Part shown: piece by piece, positions 23,701-35,700 of the stretch
Numbering within the stretch: the first letter of the stretch is position 1
How the letters are laid out: each line of letters begins with the position of its first letter
Assembly: GCA_030141605.1 (NCBI GenBank)
Contig: JAQGDQ010001357.1
Span: 7,501 to 44,721, forward strand
Reading direction: 5' to 3'
Length of the DNA: 37,221 nucleotides
Source: Tubiluchus corallicola
Taxonomy: Eukaryota > Priapulida > Priapulimorpha > Priapulimorphida > Tubiluchidae
Position numbers and translations under genes: made by a program
Notes under the pieces: generated by a model
What the model was told of the DNA's origin: nothing
The model's input: only the letters and a program-made list of their open reading frames with translations
Databases searched by the model: none

Positions 23701-26700
23701 GTATTCCAAGCTACGCTGTTAGCATTGGGTTCCTGTAATATATAGAAGCAAACTGATTCAACTAGTACAAAATATCACCAAAAGATGGCAGCGTTAATCA
23801 AATTAACGTGGCGCGAACGTGAAATTGTGTTTGTGTGGTAATCATTCTTTCACGTAAGTCAGTCTGTGTGTGGAAGTTGGAATTGTACATTGTAATTACG
23901 TGCTGCCATCTATGGGCTACTCCTGTTAAATTCTACCAGCTGACTTACCCCCAGTATAATTGTATGAACCAGTGAATGCATATTCACTGGTTCTCTCAAT
24001 ATTTTAAAATAATGGTTGTTGTGAAGCCTGTGCAACTCTGCATAGGTCACCTATACCTGTATACTGACTGTTTTTGCTTTCTAGTCACTCTCACTCTCAG
24101 TCCAGTACAGCAGTCATGCTACTCATGTGACTCTCACTCTCACTCTCAGTGTTCAGTGCAGGAGTCTCTCACTCTCAATGTTCAGTGCAGCAGTCATGCT
24201 ACTCATGTGTCTCTCACTCTCTCTCTCAGTGTTCAGTGCAGCAGTCATGCTACTCATGTGTCTCTCTCTCTCACTCTCAGTGTTCAGTGCAGGACACTCT
24301 CACTCTCAGTGCAGTGCAGCAGTCATGCTACTCATGTGTCTGTAGTTTAATAAACACTTTTCTGTTGTGTGCAGTGCAAATATGTATTATAGATTTTTTA
24401 TTCTTATTCATACTTCTGTGCCTAAACTCAATCATAACAAACTGAGTGATCAACAACTTCAAACATGACTTTCACACTGTGAAAAAATAGTAGATTGTTT
24501 TGACCTGCAGTTTAACGTTGTGCCTGGTTAACATTGTGCAAGGTTAACATTGGGCCCGGTTAACATTGTGCCCGGTTAACATTGGGCCCGGTTAACATTG
24601 TGCAAGGTTAACATTGGGCCCGGTTAACATTGTGCCCGGTTAACATTGGGCCCGGTTAACATTGTGCAAGGTTAACATTGGGCCCGGTTAACATTGTGCC
24701 CGGTTAACATTGGGCCCGGTTCACATCGAGCCCGGTTAACATTGACCCCAGTTCACATCGAGCCCGGTTAACATTGGGCCCGGTTAACATTGGGCCCGGT
24801 TAACATTGGGCCCAGTTATGCTTTAAATATTTTTTTTAATTAAGCATAACTCAGTTAACACAGTTAGAAATACTGGAGTGGTTTCAGAATGAATTAGGGG
24901 TTGATAAGTAGTCACAGCATATGGCTTGCGATCCACAGGTCCCCGGTTCAAACCCAGACTCATTTGTTTTCCAACATATAAAAGCTCTAAGTCTAGGCTC
25001 ATTCAACTACAGTCATATAGGCAAACGAAAGCAATACTAAATTAGCCTAAGAAAGTAACACGACTAAGAAAGTCTGAAAAATATTGCACCACTCCTGGGT
25101 CTCGAACCCACAACCTTGTGCTTTCTGGGCAGCTGAATAGCCGTTATAAATACGAAAATGAATAACCTGGTATAACAGCTCCTTAGTCAGCACGTCGTAG
25201 ACTAAACACGTATTGTTCTCATCAACTATGGCCAGCTTTGCTCGGTTCATGCTTAAGTCCAGACAGCGGACGGCGGCCGAATGTTTCAACAAGCTTATGG
25301 GAAACGGATTATCCACAAAGATCTTCAAAACCTGAAGCGCAACAAGAATAATTAGCCTGGTAGAGCAGACAAAGAAATAAAAAAAGTAAGAATAAGCCTT
25401 TTCGCTGTTCCAGTGATTGATGATGATCGTGAAAAGGTCAAAGGTCAAGCGTGCCAAACAACCCATTTGTGTACACTTGACAATGCCTCACAGACCACGC
25501 TGTTGTGATAGTAACAGTTTTAACTTCTAGCTAGAACCTTGCCTAGTTCATTTTTTCTTGTTTTCAAGCAAGACCCTAATAGTAAATCACTCTACGCGTT
25601 AAGTAATTAATGCATATTTAAGTCCGCATAAAACACCTGAAGTTAATGAACTGATGTGGCAGACGGCTTTGCTTTACCCACATCATGTGACAATTGTAGT
25701 TAAGATGTAAGCATAATTAATTAACTTGATATGCATTAGTAATTGATGCATATTTAAGTTCACATAAAACAGCTGAAGTTAATGAACTGATGTGTCAGAT
25801 GGCCTTGCTTTACCCACATCATGTGACGGTTATAGTTAAGGCGCATGCATAGTTAAGTAACATGATATGCATTAAGTAATTAATGCATATATAAGTCCAC
25901 ATAAAACAACTGAAGTCACTGAACTGATGTGGCAGACGGATTTGCTTTACACATGTCACGTGACGCGCTATTGTGGTACTGTGACAAGGCTTATTAGAAA
26001 CAGAGCCTGAAAAACCAAAATTCAACAAAAGAAAGCATACAGACAATCGGCGGACATTTTTCATCCTTGATTTTCAACATACCTGCCCGTTCTTCAACCC
26101 GACTAGCAACCCCTCTCTTCCGGGAGGACCTCCGATGACTTTGATGTAGCGGATGACGGACTCCATCAGCCATTCCTTCTCCTTGGCTCCGTTGAAAGAG
26201 TAACAAAGCAGTTTCTTCTCCTAAACAATGGCGACAAACGTTCGTTAAAGTACAAGACAACACTTTACTTACATAAGCTGAAAAATGCATCCCATTGCAC
26301 ACAGGGATTGCATTAGCAGCAACGCCGTATAAAGCTCATAAATTTAAATTTAAGCAACGACTTTTAGGCTTGACCATTTTTACAGCAAGTCGTTCGAAAC
26401 AAGTTTAGATAACTTTGGCTGTAAAGTTTCAAAAAAAAATCAGAGCAATCATAGTACACTCTTTTGTAATAAAGTAAAAGTACAAATTACTTATCTTATC
26501 AATAAGATCAATAAAATTGTTCGTGAATCAGTGATGCACACTGGGATAGCAATACAATGACGCTTTACCTGTTGGCACGAATATTTTAAATATTGCATAG
26601 AATTTTCTTTTCTAGTTACACAAGACTTTCAAACAAGTAAGCATAATGCAGAGTAAAATAACTCTGAATGAGAAGCATTATGGGACACACTTTAAAATGG

Positions 26701-29700
26701 AAGTTTTCTGCCCTTTAAAACTGCGTATGCAAGTGACGCAAATTACTGCAAAACTGAAATGACATATGACCAAACAAAATGCCCTTATTTGGAGATTAAT
26801 AATCTACGAATGTTTTCACGGCAATTTTCTTACTCAAACTTTATAAAAAACTTTTACATTAAAAAGTTAAAAACTCAAAGTCATGCCAAACGTTTCGACG
26901 GAGCTACTGCTGTCATCATCAGTGGCAAATTTCCACAAACATACAGCCAGTTTAGAACAATATGCACTAATTATGTATTTAACAGAAGCCAAATAGGTAA
27001 TGATTAAGCAGACCTGTAGAAAGAAATTGATACAATAAATTATGTACTAATTATGTATTTACATAAAGCCAAATAGGTAATGAATAAGCAGATCTGAAGA
27101 AAAGAAATTTATACAGTAAATTATGTACTAATTATGTATTTACAAAAGCCAAATATGTAATGAATAAGCAGACCAGTAAAGAAATTGATACAGTAAATTA
27201 TGTACTAATTATGTATTTACAAAAGCCAAATAGGTAATGAATAAGCAGACCAGTAAAGAAATCAATACGTAGTGAAAGAGTTAAGAAAACCAAACACCCA
27301 CCACCCCCTTACAACAAAGTAATTATTATTAAAGATCTTCCAATTAGTTCATTAACTTTAGATAACGATAATAACAAAAATATTAACTTTCCGGAAATGA
27401 TGAGGTAACTGATTCATTTTGGCACAAGGTCAGTGGGTCAGAACCTTATCAAGGATCTAACATCGTCAGAAGTTTGAAAGACACAACTGTTTATCACAAC
27501 AACTTGTCAAAGCCCGTTTTGACTGTATGTAACTCCTACAAGACCGTAAACGCTTCCTGCGTTTTGAGTTCACGAAAAACTGCTCTCACTAAGCAACGAT
27601 CACGTTATATTTGATAATTTTTGTAGGTTTCTACTCCTCGCACAATGGACTTTCATGCAAAATTATATGTGAAATGCATTTGCTTACCTTAGACAAATTA
27701 AAAATCGATTTGTCGAAAATGCTGAGAAAATCTTTCAGTAACTGCAGTGTTTGCACTGTAACAATGTACAGTATCACTTGTGTGAAATCGGCTAGTGCAG
27801 AAAATTTCAACTATCCAGCCACAACACTCTAATTCACCTTGACCTCAAGTCTACTCTATTTTTAAGGAGAAATTCCTGTTAACAGATGAAACGACCTTAA
27901 TTTATCCTAAGCTGATCGGTTGGTTTTTCCTGGAAGAGTAGCAGAAGGCTGCACAGCTTGGGCTGTAGCAAGCAGGCGATCAATAAATTAGCGTGTACGA
28001 CCACGCAAGTGTACACCAGTCTTAGCTACTCAATAGGCTAAGTTGGAGTGCCTGAAAAGGGTGGGTTTTTTCTAAATTTTGTTCAACTAAATCACTTATA
28101 AATGTTTATTCATCTACTGTATTCATCTCCCCGCTGTAATTTACTGAGCATTGATAAAGTTGACGTTGCTATGGCAACCGAATGTTTTTTCGTCTGCCAT
28201 CTAGTGGCTTATCCCTGGACTATGTCCTACACGAAATTATTGTAATTATTATTATAACATGCAAGCCACTGTATTCATCTCCCCGCTGTAATTTACTGAG
28301 CATTGATAAAGTTGATGTTGCTATGGCAATCGAATGTTTTTTCGTCTGCCATCTAGTGGGTTTTCCCAGGAGTGTCCTACACGAAATTATTGTAATTATT
28401 ATTATAACATGCAAGTCTCTGTATTCATCTCCCCGCTGTAATTTACTGAGCATTGATGAAGTTGACGTTGCTGTGGCAACCGAATGTTTTTTCGTCTGCC
28501 ATCTAGTGGTGAGTTAAGAAGCGTTGCAAGCACGTAGCTGCATTAATTGCAGTCATACGAAATGCGTGAAGATGAAAATCACCGTTCAGCTGACGCCATA
28601 AATATTGGACAGGACTATGAAGTTAATATTTGTCATTATTATCGTGAAAACACGCCCAAACCACGAAGTTCTAAAAAATTTTTCAAGTAAGAAAGTAATT
28701 ATAACTAACGAGAATTTAGCAGGAAGTGGCAATACCTACCATCGTCTCCTCGTGTTGGCAAAACAAACAGGTGTTATATAAACGCGTAAGAAATCACAGA
28801 GAATTTTGATGATGAATGAGCGTGGCGTTCGGACTAGAGAGTCTTCTGTCAAGAGTTTCTCACTGACGGCAAAGTCGCAAGTGTGAACTGCTTTGCGAGT
28901 TACTGTCGGTAAGTTATTGCAAACTCTCCGACAGTAGCTACGAGTTGATTTACTGTCTGGTGTGAACGCCTCGGCGAGTTACTCTAAGCACTTCTCGCAG
29001 TGTTAACTCGCGCTTACTGTCGGAGAGTAACTCACAGCAAATTTTGCTCTCTAGTCTGAACGTACTTGCGAGTTACTTGGTGAGTTACTCTCGACATTTA
29101 TCGCAGTGAATAGAGAAGTGAGTGTTAACTCGTGCTTACTGTTGGAGAGTAACTCACAGCAAATTTTGCTCTCTAGTCTGAACGTACTTGCGAGTTACTT
29201 GGTGAGTTACTCTCGACATTTATCGCAGTGAATAGAGAAGTGAGTGTTAACTCGTGCTTACTGTTGGAGAGTAACTCACAGCAAATTTTGCTCTCTAGTC
29301 TGAACGTACTTGCGAGTTACTTGGTGAGTTACTCTCGACATTTATCGCAGTGAATAGAGAAGTGAGTGTTAACTCGCGCTTACTGTTGGAGAGTTACTCG
29401 CAGCAAGTTTTGCTCTCTAGTCTGAACATGCGCGTGAGTTACTTGACGAGTTTACTTAGTGAAAAAATACACTGGTGTGAAGGTGCCATAAGACCCAGCC
29501 AGCTTGGCCATATTCTCGGACGATCACTCACTCAAGTTTTCCATTGACAATCAGATTCACAACCAGTCAGGGGGTGAAAAATGACAGGGAATAACTATGC
29601 CGTAACGAAGTGATATCGTTAGTTAAGTTAGCTAGAGTAAAGTCGTATTAGTTAAGCAACACTGGGTTTGGTTAGTAAATAAATGGGTGTGTCTCAACTT

Positions 29701-32700
29701 TTGAGTAAGGCAAAGTGACTGGCCAAGTGGTCACACAACTGCATTAGGCTATAAAGTCACACAACATTAAATCTGGTTGGTAAATGGATAAGGGACCTTG
29801 CTCTGCCGTATTACCTTTATCTTGTTAAAGGAGGCCGTACATGCTTATTACTGCGGACGTGTGAATTTTTGAAGAAGAACCATGATCATTATCTAGATTC
29901 CAGTACTGCTATAACCACCTACAATGAACATACCTCGCGGTTGTGTGACACAGTTGACGTATCTTACTTACCTGACACAGTATGATGTGCTGAGAACAGA
30001 CGACAAGGAGGTTACACTCAAACCGTTTACTGATCTTCTCCTTCACCTTGTAATGCATCGTTTCACCTGAGAACATCTCGTATATTGTCACACGATCGGG
30101 TAGTTGCACCTGGAAGAAATTAAACTTTCACTATTTCCAGTAACGGCTAGTTGCTAAAATTACTGGGGTGCCGCTTTAGAAAATTCTCAGCCACGGTTTT
30201 AATGTTGTGTAAAACAAAACAAATATATGTGTGAATTAACTGATGCAGTAGCAACTGACTCAACATCAGCCTAGCTAGCTCATTTACTGTGTGAGTCAGC
30301 TGATGTAGTAGCAACTGACTCAACTTCAGCTGAGCTAGTTGATTTACAGTGCGAGTCAGCTGATGTAGTAGCAACTGACTCAACTTCAGCCTAGCTAGCT
30401 CATTTACTGTGTGAGTCAACTGATGTAGTACCAACTGACTCAACTTCATTCGAGCTATCTGATTGACTGTGTGAGTCAGGTGATGTAGTAGCAACTGACT
30501 CAACTTCATTCGAGCTAGCTGATTTACTGTGTGAGTCAGCTGATGTAGTAGCAACCGACTGCGCTTCAGCCGACCTAACTGATTTACTGCGTGAGTCAGC
30601 TGATGTAGTAGCAACTGACTCAGCTTCAGTGGAGCTAGCTGATTTACTGTGTGAGTCACCTGATGCAGTAGCAACCGACTCAACTTCAGCCGACCTAGCT
30701 GATTTACTGCGTGAGTCAGCTGATGTAGTAACAACCGACTCAGCTTCAGCCGACCTAGCTGATTTACTGCGTGAGTCACCTGATGCAGTAGCAACCGACT
30801 CAACTTCAGCCGACCTAGCTGATTTACTGCGTGAGTCAGCTGATGTAGTAGCAACTGACTCAGCTTCAGCCGAGCTAGCTGATTTACTGCGTGAGTCAGC
30901 TGATGTAGTAGCAACTGACTCAGCTTCAGCCGAGCTAGCTGATTTACTGTGTGAGTCAGCTGATGTAGTAGCAACTGACTCAACTTCAGCCGAGCTAGCT
31001 GATTTACTGTGTGGGTCAGCTGATGTAGCAGCAACTGACTCAACTTCAGCCGAGCTAGCTGATTTACTGCGTGAGTCAGCTGATGCAGTAACAACCGACT
31101 CAGCTTCAGCCTAGCTAGCTGATTTACTGCGTGAGTCACTTGATGCAGTAGCAACTGACTCAACTTCAGCCGAGCTAGCTGATTTACTGTGTGAGTCAGC
31201 TGATGTAGTAGCAACTGACTCAGCTTCAGCCGAGCTAGCTGCTTTACTGTATGAGTCAGCTGATGTAGTAGCAACTGACTCAGCTTCAGTGGAGCTAACT
31301 GATTTACTGTGTGAGTCAGCTGATGTAGTAGCAACTGACTCAACTTCAGCCGAGCTAGCTGATTTACTGTGTGAGTCAGCTGATGTAGCAGCAACTGACT
31401 CAACTTCAGCCTAGCTAGCTGATTTACTGCGTGAGTCAGCTGATGCAGTAACAACCGACTCAGCTTCAGCCTAGCTAGCTGATTTACTGCGTGAGTCACT
31501 TGATGCAGTAGCAACCGACTCAACTTCAGCCGACCTAGCTGATTTACTGCACGAGTCAGCTGATGTAGTAGCAACCGACTCAGCTTCAGCCGAGCTAGCT
31601 GATTTACTGCACGAGTCAGCTGATGTAGTAGCAACTGACTCAGCTTCAGCCGAGCTAGCTGATTTACTGCGTGAGTCAGCTGATGTAGTAGCAACTGACT
31701 CAACTTCATCCGAGCTAGTTGATTTACTGCACGAGTCAGCTGATGTAGTAGCAACTGACTCAGCTTCATCCGAGCTAGTTGATTTACTGTGTGAGTCGGC
31801 TGATGCAGTAGCAACTGACTCAACTTCAGCCTAGCTAGCTCATTTACTGTGTGAGTCAGCTGATGTAGTAGCAACTGACTCTGCTTCATCCGAGCTAGCC
31901 GATTTGCTGTGTGAGTCAGCTGATGTAGTAGCAACTGATTCAACTTCAGCTGAGCTAGCTCATTTACTGTGTGAGTCAGCTGATGTAGCAGCAACTGACT
32001 CAGCTTCATTCGAGCTAGTTGATTTACTGTGCGAGCCTGCTGATGTAGTAGCAACTGACTCAGCTTCATCCGAGCTAGTTGATTTACTGTGTGAGTCAGC
32101 TGATGTAGTAGCAACTGACCCAGCTTCAGCCGACCTAGCTGATTTACTGCACGAGTCAGCTGATGAAGTAGCAACTGACTCAGCTTCAGCCTAGCTAGCT
32201 AATTTACTGTGTGAGTCAGCTGATGCAGTAGCAACTGACTCAGCTTCAGCCTCCAAACATTTGTGTATGAACATTTCAACTTTAGATGCAAAATGTATAA
32301 ACAAAGGCAGAAAGTAAATAAACACCTTATCAAAAACAAACATTCATAATAAGAGACAAAAGTCGACAAACTCATCAATTCAAACTCGAATTAGCTGGCA
32401 ACACAAGTGGTTCCCCTAGTGGCAAGTTCAGAAACTAAACACTTACCGCCAACTTCTCCTTATAAATGGCAATCTTTTTGACGAGTTCACGACATTTTAT
32501 GCGAACTTTCTGATCCAAGGTCAAATGTTGGATGATCACGTCTGTCATGTTCTCCCGATACGCATACCTGTCATCGTACAATATCATTGTAATAATGCCA
32601 TCGTAAATCAGAGACATTTTACAACAATGTTGTAATTATCTTAAACAAATTTTTAAAGGAAAGACCAATCCTTCTGGAAAGTTAGGCTTATTTCAACATT

Positions 32701-35700
32701 CGCGAAAAACGTTAGAAAGATTTAGTATAAAACTGCAATAAGCGCCTTGTGTAATTAGTAAAACACTTTAAAGTTACGATCAGTTCAGGCTTGGCCGCTC
32801 CCATTTTCAATGTCCATTCTTCTTCCATGACGTCATTCGTCTTGAAGAAAAGTAGTGCACTGTCGATAGTCGTCAAAGGTACAATAAGTTTTTACAAAAA
32901 AATTAAGTAGCTAATTTTATAAGCTGCGGAAGTTTGAATTAGTTTAAGCAGCACATGCTCACGGAAAGCCACGACACACTCGCAGAAAGCCACAACGCAC
33001 GCACGGAAAGCCACGACATGCTTACGGAAAGCCACGCGCTTGAAAGCCACGACGCGCTCGCGGAAAGCCACGACGCGCTCGCGGAAAGCCAAGACGCGCT
33101 CGCTGAAAGCCAACGACGCGCTTACACAAAGCCAAGACGCGCTCGCGAAAAGCCACGACGCGCTCGCGAAAAGCCAAGACGCGCTCGCGAAAAGCCAAGA
33201 CGCGCTCGCTGAAAGCCACGCGCTTAAAAGCCAAGACGCGCTCACGAAAAGCCACGACGCGCTCGCGGAAAGCCAACGATGAGCTCGCAAAAAGCCACAA
33301 TGCGCTCGCGAAAAGCCACGACGCGCTTGCGGAAAACCACGACGCGTTTAGAAAAGTCACGAAGGAAGTCTCCAGTTACGTCATAATCTTGAAGGGAATG
33401 GCTGCAACCACCATGCCTGAAAGTTTCTATTCTGAAGTAGTAGATTTTAAATATAAACTTTATAGATAGTTTTTGTGCAAATTTCATTGTTATACCTTTC
33501 TAACTTGACTGATAACAGTAAAATAAACCTAACATGCTGAGTGACTTGTTCTTTCCTTTAGCACACCACAAACAGTTTAAGTGATAACAGTAAAATAAAC
33601 CCAGCATACTGAGCGACTTGTTCTTTCCTTTAGCACACCACAAACAGTTTAAGTGATAACAGTAAAATAAACCCAGCATACTGAGCGACTTGTTCTTTCC
33701 TTTAGCACACCACAAACAGTTTAAGTGATAACAGTAAAATAAACCTAACATGCTGAGTGACTTGTTCTTTCCTTTAGCACACCACAAACAGTTTAAGTGA
33801 TAACAGTAAAATAAACTCAACATACTGAGCGACTTGTGCTTTCCTTTAGCACACCACAAACAGTTTAAGTGATAACAGTAAAATAAACCCAACATGCTGA
33901 GTGACTTGTTCTTTCCTTTAGCACACCACAAACAGTTTAAGTGATAACAGTAAAATAAACCCAACATACTGAGCGACTTGTTCTTTCCTTTAGCACACCA
34001 CAAACAGTTTAAGTGATAACAGTAAAATAAACCCAACATACTGAGCGACTTGTTCTTTCCTTTAGCACACCACAAACAGTTTAAGTGATAACAGTAAAAT
34101 AAACCCAACATACTGAGTGACTTGTTCTTTCCTTTAGCACACCACAAACAGTTTAAGTGATAACAGTAAAATAAACCCAACATACTGAGTGACTTGTTCT
34201 TTCCTTTAGCACACCACAAACAGTTTAAGTGATAACAGTAAAATAAACCCAACATACTGAGTGACTTGTTCTTTCCTTTAGCACACCACAAACAGTTTAA
34301 GTGATAACAGTAAAATAAACCCAACATACTGAGCGACTTGTTCTTTCCTTTAGCACACCACAAACAGTTTAAGTGATAACAGTAAAATAAACCCAACATA
34401 CTGAGCGACTTGTTCTTTCCTTTAGCACACCACAAACAGTTTAAGTGATAACAGTAAAATAAACCCAACATACTGAGTGACTTGTTCTTTCCTTTAGCAC
34501 ACCACAAACAGTTTAAGTGATAACAGTAAAATAAACCCAACATACTGAGTGACTTGTTCTTTCCTTTAGCACACCACAAACAGTTTAAGTGATAACAGTA
34601 AAATAAACCCAACATACTGAGTGACTTGTTCTTTCCTTTAGCACACCACAAACAGTTTAAGTGATAACAGTAAAATAAACCCAACATACTGAGTGACTTG
34701 TTCTTTCCTTTAGCACACCACAAACAGTTTAAGTGATAACAGTAAAATAAACCCAACATACTGAGTGACTTGTTCTTTCCTTTAGCACACCACAAACAGT
34801 TTAAGTGATAACAGTAAAATAAACCCAACATACTGAGTGACTTGTTCTTTCCTTTAGCACACCACAAACAGTTTAAGTGATAACAGTAAAATAAACCCAA
34901 CATACTGAGTGACTTGTTCTTTCCTTTAGCACACCACAAACAGTTTAAGTGATAACAGTAAAATAAACCCAACATGCTGAGTGACTTGTTCTTTCCTTTA
35001 GCACACCACAAACAGTTTAAGTGATAACAGTAAAATAAACCCAACATACTGAGTGACTTGTTCTTTCCTTTAACACACCACAAACAGTTTAAGTGATAAC
35101 AGTAAAATAAACCCAACATGCTGAGTGACTTGTTCTTTCCTTTAGCACACCGCAAACAGTTTAAGTGATAACAGTAAAATAAACCCATCTTACTGAGTGA
35201 CTTGTTCTTTCCTTTAGCACACCACAAACAGTTTAAGTGATAACAGTAAAATAAACCCAACATGCTGAGTGACTTGTTCTTTCCTTTAGCACACCACAAA
35301 CAGTTTAAGTGATAACAGTAAAATAAACCCAACATGCTGAGTGACTTGTTCTTTTCTTTAGCACACCACAAACAGTTTAAGTGATAACAGTAAAATAAAC
35401 CCAACATGCTGAGTGACTTGTTCTTTCCTTTAGCACACCACAAACAGTTTAAGTGATAACAGTAAAATAAACCCAACATACTGAATGACTTGTTCTTTCC
35501 TTTAGCACACCACAAACAGTTTAAGTGATAACAGTAAAATAAACCCAACATACTGAGTGACTTGTTCTTTCCTTTAGCACACCACAAACAGTTTAAGTGA
35601 TAACAGTAAAATAAACCCAACATACTGAGTGACTTGTTCTTTCCTTTAGCATACCACAAACAGTTTAAGTGATAACAGTAAAATAAACCCAACATACTGA

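Noticed and set aside
24945-24955. A functional tRNA gene
   Set aside because: Only the T-arm/B-box side is convincing. I could not build an acceptor stem or D arm.
28548-28688. Plus-strand frame [20 protein letters not shown] and onward to a stop
   Set aside because: Short, with a weak acceptor and no homologue recognised; could be chance. Noted only in case antisense transcripts are found.
30629-32194. Plus-strand open frames with a repeated [17 protein letters not shown] peptide
   Set aside because: Same explanation for the 60 bp array; both strands being open argues for composition, not coding.
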